Positions 10,139 to 21,372 of a stretch of 64,000 nucleotides of DNA are shown here, piece after piece. The notes under the pieces were generated by a model that saw nothing but the letters and a program-made list of their open reading frames with translations, did not search any database and had not been told where the DNA came from. Every line of letters starts with the position of its first letter. Position 1 is the first letter of the stretch. The stretch is taken from contig NC_062232.1 in assembly GCF_902686445.1 (NCBI RefSeq), positions 89,142,932 to 89,206,931 of the forward strand, given 5' to 3'. The stretch comes from Sciurus carolinensis (taxonomy: Eukaryota > Chordata > Mammalia > Rodentia > Sciuridae). The position numbers and the translations under genes are program-made.

Positions 10139-11280
10139 CTTATTGTTGCATTCTTTATGGTTGTAAATCCCTCTAAAGTTCCCAGCAGTCTATACTGCCT
10201 TAGCTGGTAATAGGGATCCTGGGCCAGATTTAGAAAATAAAAATATAGGATGTCAGATAACAACCTTAGGCATCATATATTTAAAAACATAAGACTTTTT
10301 ATGATGGAGGGAAAAAACAGCTCAGCTAGGGCCGAGAAATAACATGGCAGTGTATTACCCATGTTTCTTTTTTCCTCATATATCCTGGGCCTGGGTGCTG
10401 GAGAATCTGCCAGCCCAGAAATGCAAATGGACACAGATTTTTTAAAAACCTTAGAAAAATTCAAACTCTCTCTAGGCAAAGGACCAGGAAAGAGGGAGCC
10501 TAATAAAACTTTTAGACAATACTGCTCTACTACAGCCAAACATCACAAAGAAAACTGGCTCTACCCCACCCATGCCAGTGAGGATGGAGTGGGAAAGCTA
10601 GATTTCCTCTCTAGCCAAGCTGTAAGGAGGTGTCCCCATACAACCCCTACCAGGTTTCAGAAAAGGCCTAGTAGGAACCTGAGATTTACATTGCCACCAG
10701 GCAGTAATGAAGCCATGCAACATTTGGAACATACATATGCTAATTTTTTTCTGGTTTTCTGAGATTAAAATTTAACTTAGCATCTTTGTTTTTATTGGGC
10801 TACCTTAATTTTGAGTGAATCTTGATTTTCTGACTGAAGTCTGACAAACCATCAGGGTTTGCATACTGAAAACCTGTGATCACCACCCAAGCCCAGGTAA
10901 GGAGAAGGCAGAATGTTCAAGAGGCTAAGCTAAGTGAGTAGTTTATGGGTAGGTGCCCTTTTTCTTAAATTCCCAAGAGCTGCTTATTTTCTTCCCAGTT
11001 GCTCGTTTCTCCCAAAAAAATCAATCACAGGAAAAAAAAATAAGCAGTTTAACTCATGTGTCTTTTCTAAGAAAAAGGAGCTGATTGTCTATGAGGTAGA
11101 TTTCTCTTGCAGGATTATTGTGTGGATTAAGTAAGATAATATGAACAAAAGCCCCTTAGCATCCAGGAGTTGCTCAATAAATGTTACTTTCCTTCTTTTC
11201 TTAAACATCAAAGATGACTTCTGGACATCCTCAGCCTGGCTGTGACTCAGGTCAAACCCCACTGATCCTCTGAAACTCTA
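10139..11280. other. Mostly single-copy, one MIR/L2 relic
   Basis: The longest frame (10361-10762, 133 codons, plus) has no recognisable domain. A MIR- or L2-type 3' end (ccttagcatccaggagttgctcaataaatgtta) lies near 11150-11195. The piece at 10215-10290 (ccagatttagaaaataaaaatatagg) echoes 26985-27010, possibly the same unnamed old repeat. Confidence 0.4.
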
Positions 11281-11520
11281 ATGCCATTATTATTTCGGTA
11301 ACCAATGCTTTTATTTTAAGAAATAAGCCATGGTTAACAAAAATCCATGCAGTACAAAAATGGTATATGATGAAAGGAAGTCTCTCTCTCTGCTCTCCCA
11401 GACCACACTCCTCCACTTCCTCTCCCTAGGGCCAACCACTATTACCAATTTATTCTTCCAGAGAAGTTATATGCATATGCATACCTATATATAACCTTCT
11501 TTTTTCCCACCCATGTGAAC
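11281..11520. mobile_element. Possible old L1-type 3' relic
   Basis: The phrases ggccaaccactattaccaattta and ttccagagaagttatatgcatatgcata recall an old L1 3' end. Family and strand uncertain. Confidence 0.3.
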
Positions 11521-12308
11521 ATATTAGACACAGTGTTCTGCACCTTCACACGCTATTTTTAGCTTCTAATTGCTTGGCTGCAGTGGGATACAGGCAGTTG
11601 ATCCTGAGGGTCTTTATGAAAAACAGCCCTTTGAAACTTGTTGCTACCGCTATTGTAAGGATGTTGTCAAGGATGTTGTTCATTGTATCCCACAGCATCC
11701 TCTCTGAGGACCCTGAGAGGAATTCCTGTCTGCCCTTAGTACTGAAAACAGTTGCCCTTCTGAGCAATTAGTTTGTTTTTATCTCCTGGACATTGTGAAT
11801 TGTGTAATGACAAGGTTTCCCCTTTCCTGTTGGCTGCTAGAAAGCTTAGAGACAAATTTTGGGCCCACCCTTTGTGGCAGCTGAGGTTTTTATGGTATGC
11901 ATTGGTAGCCGTATGCTTGGCTGCACTTTCCACCCACCTCCCTTGTTTTTCTATCTTTAATTTATGACATTTTGACATATTTTGTGTGCCCTTGTAAGGT
12001 ACCTGAAATCCTTTCTGAGAGAAGGTGAAATAATAGCCTGACTCTGTTCACCCACTCTCTCTAGCCTCCACCTACCCCTCTTTAACCCCATCATATCCTT
12101 CCAGAAGTTTTTCCATTTTCCCCTCTGGCAAGCTTGGTAATTACTTGCCCTTCTAATATTTTAACTGAGCAGGCCCTCACTGCTCTTGGGCCTTGAGGGG
12201 GCCTCTCTTGCTTTTCACTGTCCCCTATCTTGTCCTAACCTCCCTATTCATTGTGTGCAGTCTTTACATATTTGCTTTGATTATTCTAGGGCTGAAGAAA
12301 CAGATGCT
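11521..12308. other. Single-copy sequence, no gene recognised
   Basis: Short overlapping frames occur on both strands at 11546-11978 but none resembles a known protein and no splice context is convincing. Confidence 0.4.
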
Positions 12309-12515
12309 TGGAGCAGGGTGTGGTGGTGCACACCTGTAATCCAAGAAGCTCTGGAGGCTGAGGCAGCAGGATCGCGAGTTCAAAGCCAACCTTGGCAAGT
12401 TAGCGAGGCTCTAAGCAACTTAGTGAGACCCTGTCTTTAAATAAAAATAAAAAGGGCTGGAGATGTGACTCAGTGGTTAAGTGCCCCTGGGTTCAATCCC
12501 TGGTACCAAAAAAAA
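12309..12515 (+). mobile_element. B1-dID SINE, full length
   Basis: gagcagggtgtggtggtgcac through linker and gtgactcagtggttaagtgc to ctggtacc and a poly-A tail, followed by a (GAAA)n run to about 12550. Confidence 0.9.
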
Positions 12516-12676
12516 AAAAAAACGGAAAGAAAGAAAGAAAAGAAAAAGACAAAGAAACAGATGTTTGTGTTTGTCTACATAAACATATTACATATTAGGA
12601 CCATTTCCCATCCACCCAAGGTTTCAGTTCACAGTTAGGATAAAGTGAGCAGTGCGTACTGCAAAAAAAGATCCAT

Positions 12677-12855
12677 AGGGCAGGACACCATGGCCTACAC
12701 CTTTAATCCAGGGACCCGGGAAACTGAGGCAGGAGGATCACAAGTTCAAGGCCAGCCTCAGCAACTTAGCAAGACTCTGAATCAAAATAAAAAATAAGAA
12801 GGGCTGTGGTTCAGTGATAGAGAACCCCTGGGTTTAATCCCTCCAGTACCACAAG
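12677..12855 (+). mobile_element. B1-dID SINE
   Basis: gcaggacaccatggcctac ... gaggcaggaggatcacaag, linker, shortened ID half ctgtggttcagtgatagaga ... ccagtacc. Confidence 0.85.
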
Positions 12856-12940
12856 AAAAGAAATGTTGGGGAGCATATAACTGTGAACAGTCAAAGCCGG
12901 GGGGAACTTTAGGCAACATTTAACTTTCTGTCCTAATGGA

Positions 12941-12978
12941 AAAGGGAGGGAGGGAGGGAAAGACAGGCAGGCAGGCAA
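12941..12978 (+). repeat. (GGGA)n and (GGCA)n tracts
   Basis: Adjacent short tetranucleotide runs: agggagggaggga then caggcaggcaggcaagc. Confidence 0.85.
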
Positions 12979-13299
12979 GCAAACCAGATGACTCATCTGA
13001 CATCTCCTAGCCCCTCAGTAGCAGGTCTGGGAATAAACAGAACTCAGGTCTCCTGGTTTTCTGTAGGGTCTTCATGCTCTTTTCCAAAGGCTACTCTGCC
13101 TTCCTGGCCCTTCTGATTCTAAGTCCTCACCTGGGAAGCAAGGATGGCTGCCCTGGGATACAGCTCTCTTCAAAGAAATTCATCTCTTCTATGGAGTATG
13201 TCATTGTCTCGCCAATGCCCTCTGAAGCTTTGCTGGGCTTGGTTCAGAGAGGTAGCTTGACTTTCCAATGATTCTGTTTTGGTTTCTTCAGAACTACTG

Positions 13300-13377
13300 A
13301 GTCTGGTCTGAAACTTGTGATCCTCCTGCCTCAGTCTCCACAGCTGCTGGATTACAGTCATGTGCCACCACACCTGG
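13300..13377 (-). mobile_element. B1 half of a SINE
   Basis: gtctgaaacttgtgatcctc, ctgcctcagtctcc and ggattacagtcatgtgccacc: minus-strand B1 portion without its ID half. Confidence 0.8.
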
Positions 13378-14586
13378 GTGTTCCCTACCGCTTCTTTTAC
13401 AGTTTCTATGCACTGTGTCTGTGCCCTCTCCCAGGGAGGGGCGTTTCCCAGAGTCCTCTATCAGCCAGTCTAGGACTCTAAGTAGTTTAGCTGGTTCTGT
13501 TGCTGCTGGAGGGTGTGCAGATGTTCTCACCACTGTTGCTCTTACTGCTTAGCCATAAAGGGGAGGTTCCTGAAATTACTAATCATACAAACTGGGAAAG
13601 ATGCGCCATATGTGAAGTTCAAGTTTAACATTGTAAGAAGTTTAAGGGAAACACATCAGGAAGTTCTGATAAGCCCTCTGCTTAGCTGGTTTCATTTTCC
13701 TTTGGAGGCATCTGCAACATCCTCCTTTTCACACTACTATGGGGGTGTGGCAGTTAGATGGGATGACTTGTAATGAATGTCTTTTCATACTGTCCCTATA
13801 ACAGCAATCAGCCCACTGCAACAAAAATTGCTTGGAAGTGAATAGTGGCCTTTTTCCATGGAGTGACTAATTTTGTTTTCTAACATATGTCTAAGTATTC
13901 AGGAAGTCTTCAAGCATAAAGAAAAGCACAGAAACAATAAAAGTGAATTCTAATAATTCATACTTAATGGGTACAGTAATGTGTCAGTCCTGTTAGAAGC
14001 ACTTTAGACAGATTAATTTATTCTTCACAATGACCCAGTGAGGTTGGTACCATTATACCTCAGGTAGTCACTGTCTATGTTTAACGGGTGTTCACATTTT
14101 CTATATTTACCTTAGATAATTTCTTTTAAAAAGAAAGAAAACATTGAAGAAACAATTAATGTTCTCCCTTTTCCATTCCCCTCCTTTCTTCTCTGTTTGC
14201 AGTTAGCAAGGGTCCTCCCTATTTATGTTCTTGGGCCTTTACCAAAGACTGCATGTTCATGAATGTTCTATAGTATTGAATTTTGGAAGTTTATAAAATT
14301 TTACACATTTTCTTTAAAATTGGGAGGAGTTAAGTTTTTGTCTTCTTATACTGGACAGCTTCATTCACAGTTTCCAAATCAAAAATTGTCAACAGTTAGG
14401 TCCCAGTCAGAATCACTTTCACTATAAAGTTCCAAATTCCCTCACAGCCTTGGATCTTAGGAAGTCTCCTCACTAGCCTTTCATGGATCAACCTTATGTC
14501 CTTTGGAAGAGAACCAGGGTAACCATCTCCTTTCAAACCATCAAACAGAAATTCACTCAACTTCTGAATCATACTGCCTCCCCCAC
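13378..14586. other. Mostly single-copy; weak MIR relic
   Basis: A weak minus-strand MIR-like block (agattaatttattcttcacaatgacccagtgaggttggtacc) sits at about 14010-14060. No exon recognised. Confidence 0.4.
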
Positions 14587-15026
14587 AGTTTTAGTCAGCT
14601 ATTTTGCTGCTGTGACTAAAGATCTGACCAGAACAATTGGAGAGGAGGAAAGTTTATTTGAGTACTCATGGTTTCAGAGGTTTTACTCCAAAAAAGGCTG
14701 GCTCCATTCCTAAGGACTCAAGGTTAGACTAAATATCATGGCGGGAGAAGGTGGTGGAGGGAAGCAGCTCACATCACGGTGATCAGGAAGCAGAGAGAGA
14801 CTCCACTCTCCAGATACAAAATGTATACCCCATAGCAACGTCCCCAACGGACCACTCCCTCCAGCCACACCCCACCCACCTCCAGTTACCACTCAGTTAA
14901 TCCCATTAGGGATTAATTTGTGGTTTAGTTTAAGACTCTTACAATCCAGTCATTTCTCTTCTGAACCTTCTTGCATTATCTCACACGTGAGTTTTTGAGG
15001 GACACCTTACAACCAAACCATAACAC
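14587..15026 (-). mobile_element. MaLR-like solo LTR, copy D
   Basis: The best preserved minus-strand copy. It runs from ttttagtcagctattttgctgctgtgac to ccaaaccataacac; reversed, this opens TGTTATGGTTTG. No internal region adjoins. Confidence 0.7.
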
Positions 15027-15029
15027 ACC

Positions 15030-15740
15030 AAATTATCGTATCTTTATTCACTGCCTCAACCATCTTCTTTCAACTCATCAATTCCCGGGCTTCAATGAGT
15101 TATTGACTCACATATCTATGTAGATAGCCCAGGTTTTTCTCCTGAGCTCTAGGTCCACATATCCATCTACTTCAATGGATACCATCTGGATGTCTTACAG
15201 ACACCTCAGATTCTACCTGCCTCAAACTCAATATATCTCCACCCTTCTCTCCAAAACGAGACACAACTTTAATTTTCACATGGGGGAGCCAATCTCTGAA
15301 GCAGGAAAGGCTCAAGATAGATCTTTCTGTCTTCAAACTTTTGCCAACTCCAATATAATGTATGTGACAGAGTAGGCCCATTTGAAAACTTAACAAATGC
15401 AGCAGAAAGAAACCACACACTCAAAACACAACTCTTAAAGGAATTGTCTATACACATGGTTTCCATGTCTCATTTCCCATTCACTTTTTTATTTAAATTC
15501 ATTGATTTTTTCAGCCCATTCAATCTAGCCTCCATCCCCACCACTTCACCAAAATTGTTCTTGTCAAAGTTCCTCCAGTTTCCCAACCCCAATGGTTAAT
15601 TGTCCTTAATTTACTGGGTTTCTCAACATCATTTGTCCTGCTGATCACTCAACTCTTTGAGATTCTTTCCTCTTTTGATTTCAGGGACTCCTCTCCCCTT
15701 CCCTGGTTTTCCTACTCAGTCTTCTTTGTTGGACCTTCTA
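15030..15740 (+). mobile_element. L2-type LINE relic
   Basis: The text follows the L2-type 3' coding order: attgactcacatatctatg, then atccatctacttcaatggatacca, then ggatgtcttacagacacctcag, then ctgcctcaaactcaatatatctcc. Diverged; reading frame lost. Confidence 0.5.
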
Positions 15741-15759
15741 ATCCATGGGGGGAATTTTT

Positions 15760-15850
15760 GTTAGTTTGTTTTGTTCACAGTGCTAGGTATAGAACCTGGG
15801 ACCTTGCACATGCTAGGCAAGTGCTTTACCAGTGAGTTACACCCCAGGTT
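15760..15850 (-). mobile_element. ID SINE
   Basis: gtgctaggtatagaacctgg, then cacatgctaggcaagtgctttaccagtgagttac: reversed box B and box A. Confidence 0.8.
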
Positions 15851-16059
15851 CTACTTCTAATCTTTCTGCTCTCCAAACATTTAAGTCCTTAGCCACCCTC
15901 CTCTCCTCACCCTGTGCTCAGTCCTTCAGGATCTCAGTCAGTCTCATCCCTGGGGATCCCAAGTCAACAACATCACTCCTCATTTCCTCTCTCAACTCCA
16001 AACTTTGGCCGTAGCCAAAGATTTACATGGCATTTCCACTCATACATCTTACCAAATGT

Positions 16060-16400
16060 GGCCAAAACTGAACTCAAGTTTTTGTCCAAGTCAGGAAATA
16101 GCACTCAACAAATGTCCCTAAACAGAAATCTAGAGGTCATCCTTGACATTGTTTCTCCTACCTTGCACACCCAATGCATCCCCAAGTCATGCCAATTCTG
16201 CTTCCTAAACACAGCTCTGTTCCCACCACTTGTCACCAGTGCTACAGCTTCTCCCCTCCCCAGTTCTCCATATTCTCTTTCCTGGACTCTTAATTGGTTT
16301 CTCTGCCTCCATTCTGGCCCTCCTATAATCCATTCTCCATATAGTGATCATTTATTCAAAACACATCAACTCCCTACCCCAAACCCTTTAATATACATCC
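16060..16400 (+). mobile_element. L2-type LINE relic, continuation
   Basis: ctagaggtcatccttgacat, then gccaattctgcttccta, then ttggtttctctgcctcc and ccattctccatatagtgatca continue the order begun at 15030. The 179-codon plus frame at 15914-16453 overlaps it and is read as a chance frame in LINE relic. Confidence 0.55.
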
Positions 16401-16975
16401 ATTATCCACAACCACAGTTTTCAAATTTGTGTGAGGGTAGCGTTTTTCTTTAAAAGTACAACTTTTTTAAAGTTAAAGATACCTCTAAAACAAAAATTTT
16501 GTATACAGGTAAAAGGGGTGCTCTTCTACTTGGAGAAGAGTGTGGATCCTATAGCCTCATCCACTCAGGGTCCGCCTTGCTCCTTCCTGCACTATCACCA
16601 CCAGCAGCTACTCAGGTAGCTCTGCAAGGCAGCTCTGTGGAACTTTAGTGCTATTGGAAACCCACTTGGAAAATCTGCAAGATACATTTCAAACTCTTAC
16701 AAAACAAAGAAAACAACAACAACAACAAAAGTCATTTCCACATGCTCTGGGCCCTGCTCCCTGGCCACTCATGTGTCACCAGCCATGCCTTCCTTCTTAT
16801 GCTTCAGACAGGGCCAATCGCTGGCATCTCCCTCAGCATCCCCAGTGGTTTCAGTCATCAGTGCACAAATTTCCTGTTCCCTAGGGGAATGCCCTGTCCT
16901 CCCTGCCAGGCCTTCGTCCCACCAACTGCTCTTTCAAGAGTCAACACAAAAGTCAGCACTGCCTCCTCTATGAGG

Positions 16976-16978
<3 letters not shown>
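16401..16978. other. Single-copy sequence, no gene recognised
   Basis: Overlapping short plus-strand frames at 16648-17029 run into the TG microsatellite; none resembles a domain. Confidence 0.4.

Positions 16979-17019
<41 letters not shown>
16979..17019 (+). repeat. (TG)n microsatellite
   Basis: About twenty uninterrupted TG units. Confidence 0.97.
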
Positions 17020-17020
<1 letters not shown>

Positions 17021-17074
17021 GTGGGGTGAGGAATTCTTCAAACTCTCAAAGCATGCAGACCATTGCACTATCTT

Positions 17075-17165
17075 GAACTGGGTGCCTTGAGGGCAGCCAT
17101 CTACTTTGCTTATCTTTGTATGCCACAGTGCCTGGTTTGTAATAGGTACCCAATCAATTTTGGAG
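17075..17165 (+). mobile_element. L2 3'-end relic
   Basis: cttgagggcagccatctac, then gccacagtgcctggtttgtaataggtacccaat: the conserved L2 3' terminus. Confidence 0.7.
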
Positions 17166-17742
17166 AATAGCCCAGTAGACTGAAGTGATGATCTTGACCC
17201 TATTAATAGACCCTATTAATATGGCGCTTTAACCAACAGGACAAACGCGATATGGCTATCTGTACTGATAAGCATGAAACACACTGAGCCTGGTTTCTTG
17301 TTTCTCCTCCTGGAAGATATAAACAATGTATCCCCTCAGTGACAAGTTCCTGAGGGGCAAAAGGTTTCTCAAAGCCAGCCGCCTTTGGCAGCTTTTCTGA
17401 GCCATATTTGGCCAGACTGGGAGCCCAGCTGCACAACCAGGTTATGGAATGTACAATGGCTACAATGTGCTGGGGTGCAGGAGGGCAGACAACAAGCTCT
17501 AGATTCTCTATATTGTTTACAATGACTTAACAAAAGCATTTCAGTCAAGTGGAGGGCCTGAGAAGACCATCAACACAGGGAAGGAGGGGTCAGTGGAGAG
17601 GGAAGTCCATCAATTGAACACCAGTCCTCCCTGGATAACTCTGAGGCAGCTCCACTATCACTCATGGTTTTTGTCAAAGAGGAATGAGGGGGAGAATTCA
17701 TGTACAATTAACAACTTCTATTTCTTTTCCTTTCCTTTCCTT
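17166..17742. other. Single-copy; exact 13-bp tandem duplication
   Basis: gaccctattaata occurs at 17196-17208 and again directly at 17209-17221. No gene recognised in the remainder. Confidence 0.5.
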
Positions 17743-17918
17743 TTTTTTTTTCTTTTTTACAAGTACTGGGAATTGAACCACTCTACTACTCATCTACAGT
17801 CCCAACCCTTTTTCCTTTTCTTTTAAGACAGGATCTCACTAATTTGCCCAGGCTGACCTCAAACTTGCCAACCTCCTGATAAACTGGGATTATAGGTGTG
17901 CATCACCTCACCCAGCTC
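17743..17918 (-). mobile_element. B1-dID SINE, diverged
   Basis: caagtactgggaattgaacc (ID), aagacaggatctcacta linker, aactgggattataggtgtgc (B1). Confidence 0.82.
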
Positions 17919-17934
17919 TCTCCAATTTCTTTAC

Positions 17935-18175
17935 GGTTTACTCTGTACTAGGCATTGTACTGGTTGCTTTATGTGTATCATTTAATTCCTCCTAAGCACT
18001 TAAAATAGATACTATTATTATTATCTCCATTTTGCAGATGGACAAACTAAGGATGATGAAGTCAAGTAGCTTGCCCAGGGTTACACAAGGATCAATCCAG
18101 GATTCAAATCCTGGCAGACTGGCTCCAGAGCCCACGCCTCCAGTGCCCACGCCTCCAGCCACTGCACCACATGGT
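17935..18175 (-). mobile_element. MIR SINE
   Basis: Reverse MIR order on the plus strand: actaggcattgtactgg, tattattatctccattttgcagatgg, gcttgcccagggttacac, gattcaaatcctgg. It contains a near-perfect 15-bp tandem duplication (cccacgcctccag) at 18131-18158. Confidence 0.85.
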
Positions 18176-18179
18176 CTCC

Positions 18180-18529
18180 CACTTGTACAAAAGCCATTGC
18201 AGCTGTGTTCCTGGACCTTGGGGAGTTGACAAAGAGGTCAACCAGGGACTGGCATGGTCTTCAAGGGAAGAACGTGACCATCAGTTCATGGAGATGAACA
18301 TAGATATGGATACTGAAGCCAAGAGAAGCTCACCAGTCAGTAGATATTTAGAGATCATTGTCAATGGGTAGAGGTAGAATGGGGTGAAGTGAGGTGCTTC
18401 ATCTAGAGGTGCTGCCATGTACATGAAGACAAAGCAGAATCAGAGCTGAAAGCTATGATGGCAAGTTTCTTCTGAGGAAGGTCAGGCCACTAGGCTGCTT
18501 CCAAGGATGGACAAATAGCTCCCACATCT
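18180..18529. other. Single-copy sequence, no gene recognised
   Basis: No repeat or exon identified. Confidence 0.35.
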
Positions 18530-19185
18530 ACCCCTAAGGGTGTATCCAAAAGAACTGAAAACAGGAACTCGGAAATATACAACGTATACCATTGCTCACG
18601 GCAGCATTCTTTACAATAACCCAAATGTCCAATGAATGAAAGAATAAGTAAAATGTGTTATATCAACATAGTGAACCAGTATTCAGCCTTATTAAGAAAT
18701 AGAGTTCTGTGCATTACCTCTGTAATCCCAGATACTCGGGAGGCTGAGGCAGGAGGATTGCAAGTTCAAGGCCGACCTGGGCAATGGAACAAGACTCTGT
18801 CTGGAAAAATTAATTTAATTAAAAGTACAATGGCTGGGGGTGTAGCTCAGTGCAGTGGGAGAACATCACTAGGCTCAATCACAGTACTGCAAAAAAACAA
18901 AAAAAAAACAGACAAGAAAAAGAAATGTCACTCTGACACATGATACAACATGGACGAACATTGAAGACTGTGCTAAGTGAAATAAGCCAGACACAAAGGA
19001 CAAATATTGCATGATTCCATTTTATATGACACTTATAGTATTCCAATTAAGAGAGATGGAAGTACAGTGGTTACAGGAGCTATTATTTGGTAGACATAGT
19101 GTTTTAGTCTTAGAAGGGGAAAAGAATTCTGGTGATGGATGATTGTAGTGTTTGCACAATGATGTGTGTGTACCACTGTCCTTCA
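18530..19185 (+). mobile_element. Old L1 3' end, SINE-split
   Basis: Sense L1 text: ctaagggtgtatccaaaagaactgaaaac, cattctttacaataacccaaatg, then after the SINE tgaagactgtgctaagtgaaataagccag and acagtggttacaggag. This covers the end of ORF2 and the 3'-UTR. Confidence 0.85.
18711..18896 (+). mobile_element. B1-dID SINE
   Basis: cattacctctgtaatcccag ... caagttcaaggccgacct, linker, gtgtagctcagtgcagtggg ... gctcaatcacagtact. Inserted in the old L1 3' end. Confidence 0.87.
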
Positions 19186-19261
19186 GAATCTACTTAAGAT
19201 TGGTTCCAGGACCCCCATCATCCACAGATGCTCAAGGTTTTTTTGTAAAATGGCATAGTAA

Positions 19262-19437
19262 GCTGGGCAGGAGGATTGCAAGTTCAAAGTCAGCCTCAGC
19301 AAATTAGCAAGGCCCTAAGCAACTCAGCAAGACTCTGTGTCTAAACAAAATATAAAAAAAGGAAAAAGGGCTGGGGATGAGCGATCAGTGGTTAAGCACC
19401 CCTGGGTTCAATCCCTGGTACCAAAAACCAAACAAAC
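19262..19437 (+). mobile_element. B1-dID SINE with target-site duplication
   Basis: 5'-shortened B1 half, linker and complete ID half. Flanks aaaatggcatagta (19247-19260) and aaaatgccatagta (19438-19451) match at 13 of 14 bases. Confidence 0.9.
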
Positions 19438-19605
19438 AAAATGCCATAGTATTCACATATAACATACACAGTATTTGCATATAACGTACACATGTCATCC
19501 CAGACCCTTTAAGTCATCTCTAAATTACTTGTAATACCTAATACAATGTAAATGCTCTGTAAATATGCATTATACTGTATTGTTTAGGGAATAATACAAG
19601 AAAAA

Positions 19606-19700
19606 TGTCTGGGGCTGGGGATATAGCTCAGTTGGTAGAGTGCTTGCCTCCCAAGCACAAAGCCCTGGGTTCAATCCCCAGTATTGAAAAAAAAAAAAAA
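19606..19700 (+). mobile_element. ID SINE, well preserved
   Basis: ctggggatatagctcagttgg (box A) and gggttcaatccc (box B), followed by an A-tail. Close to the canonical rodent ID/BC1-type unit, so probably young. Confidence 0.92.
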
Positions 19701-19765
19701 CTGTATGTGTTTGGTGAACATGCAATTATTTTCCGATATTGGTTTAATCCACAAATGCAGAGAGC

Positions 19766-20267
19766 TGACCACTTAATGCCACTGAATTATACAATTATAA
19801 GCATTAAAATGGTAAAAAAAAAAAAACCACAACAAACAAACAAAATTGCTCAAGCAGCAGCCTAATGCACTGTACTTGCAGCCCACAAGGGATAGTGGTG
19901 GGTTTTGAGGTCCAGGGACCCAGCCTTAGATGGCAGAAATTGGTCACTTGGGCAGGAGTGGCAATGAACGTGAATTGCCTGAAGAGGGTGCAAGAGAGCT
20001 CTGGGACAGTGAGGCGCTTCCTTCCCCGCTTTCCCTGCCTACCCGCCTGTGCACATGCGCGAGCCCACATCCCTTCCCAACTTCAGACATTGACCGCCAG
20101 CCCGGCAGAAACAGCTGGGTGTGGTCTGACTCTCAAGGAGTCCTGGGGAATCCCTGCAACTGAGCAAAGGTTGCTTCTACCTCTCCTAGCTTCTCTAGGG
20201 AGCACGTCCTCCTCTCTGAGGCCCAGTTTATTTGCCAGTGAAGATTTGTCCTGAGGGGAAAGCAGGC
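19766..20267. other. Single-copy, moderately GC-rich
   Basis: Includes gtgcacatgcgcgagcc at 20049-20065, close to an NRF1-type palindrome. A 129-codon plus frame at 19865-20254 shows no domain. Confidence 0.35.
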
Positions 20268-20510
20268 TGTTCAATGCAGTGGAAAAATTATGGACTCAAT
20301 GCAGCAGACTTGGGTTCAAATCCTAATTCTCCCACTTGGTAGTGTACGACCTTGGGCTCAGTATTTAATCTCCTTGTGTCTCAGTTTCCATGACTGTAAA
20401 ATGGGATTAATAACAGTACAGGGGACTATCTCCAAATTAAGAGGATTAAATGAGATATGTGAAGTATTTACCACAGGGCCAGCATGTTGTGAATATGAAT
20501 GAAATGAGTA
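20268..20510 (+). mobile_element. MIR SINE
   Basis: gacttgggttcaaatcctaattctcccac, gaccttgggctcagtattta, gtctcagtttccatgactgtaaaatggg, aggattaaatgag: a nearly full MIR. Confidence 0.9.
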
Positions 20511-20799
20511 TCACCCAGGATTACCTTACAAAGTGGCAAAGTGGCTTTGAGGATTAAAGGTTGAAAGCACCCAGTATCGCATGGGTCTTTAATCAGTGGT
20601 AGTTAATAATAATGATGCAAATAACAATGAAGACACAGAGGCCCAGGAACTTAGCAGAGTAATAGCAGGAGGAATGTGGAGACCCTGAGTGCTGGCAGAA
20701 TAGTGAAAACCATGTTTGGGGGACTCCAGGGAATACAGCTTTGTATTCCACTGCTCTGTGGCTTAGGCACCTGGAAGCATGGGAAGGGAAGGAAAGAAG

Positions 20800-21180
20800 C
20801 AGCAGGGGAAAGTCGCTGACACTGTTCCACACGTGGGGCATTTTTGGAAGGGGGAGGGGAGGCCCCACCTCGTAGTCTCCAGGGGCCAGCTGTACAGTAA
20901 CAGGTTCTGCTTCAATGTCCTCCCTCTTGGTGTCTAAGCTTGTTTTTGCGGCTGGAGAGGAAAGGCATGGGCGGAGCTCTGCTGCACAGCACCAGGAACC
21001 ACAAACCCGCCCACGAGTGAGGGTACACAATGTACCCAGACTGCAAACCACACCCTTGTGGCTTGGGGAGGCCCCTGGGGCAGGCTGAGGAACTGTCGCA
21101 CCACATTGTTTGAGAGCCCTGTGCTTAGCAACCTGCCTGGGATTCCCAGCGGCAGCACAGCAGCTCAAACAATGGGATGT
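20800..21180. promoter_or_regulatory. Candidate enhancer-like block
   Basis: No repeat recognised, and GC content is higher than nearby. Motifs seen: CACGTG E-box (20830-20835), a RUNX-type aaccacaaac near 20998, SOX-type cattgttt near 21104 and aacaatgg near 21168 in opposite orientations. Function is inferred from motif content alone. A 191-codon minus frame (20593-21168) crosses it but has no recognisable domain. Confidence 0.25.
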
Positions 21181-21207
21181 CCCAAGGGGCCACGACTGAG
21201 TTAAATG

Positions 21208-21372
21208 ACTTTTTTTTTTTTTTTTTTTTTGGTGATACTGGGAATGGAACTCAGGAGCACTCTACCACTGAGCTCCGTCCCCAGCCCTTGTTTATTTTGA
21301 TACAGCATCTCACAAAGTCACCCAGGCTGGCCTCAAACTTGTGATCCTCCTGCCTCAGCAACCTCAGTTGCT
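21208..21372 (-). mobile_element. B1-dID SINE, truncated
   Basis: Long T-run, ggtgatactgggaatggaac ... actctaccactgagctccg, linker and B1 part to ctgcctcagcaac. Confidence 0.87.

Larger units (their letters stand above)
19185..19765 (+). mobile_element. Tigger-type (MER2/MER44-like) DNA transposon, copy 2
   Basis: ttggttccaggacccccatc, catgtcatcccagaccctttaagtcatc, taatacctaatacaatgtaaatgc and actgtattgtttagggaataat match the copy at 4992. It is split by a dimeric SINE and then by an ID element. Confidence 0.65.

Noticed and set aside
10361..10762. 133-codon plus-strand frame.
   Set aside because: No family resemblance and no repeated or conserved pattern visible; single-copy chance frame is likelier.
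15914..16453. 179-codon plus-strand frame rich in Ser and Pro.
   Set aside because: Lies mostly in L2 relic text, which explains the composition.
19606..19700. tRNA-gene-like box A and box B.
   Set aside because: Belongs to an ID SINE with an A-tail and no tRNA fold; many near copies occur in the window.
20593..21168. 191-codon minus-strand frame, the longest outside the L1, with a hydrophobic C-terminus.
   Set aside because: No recognisable domain, GC-rich background favours open frames, and no splice or start context; treated as chance.
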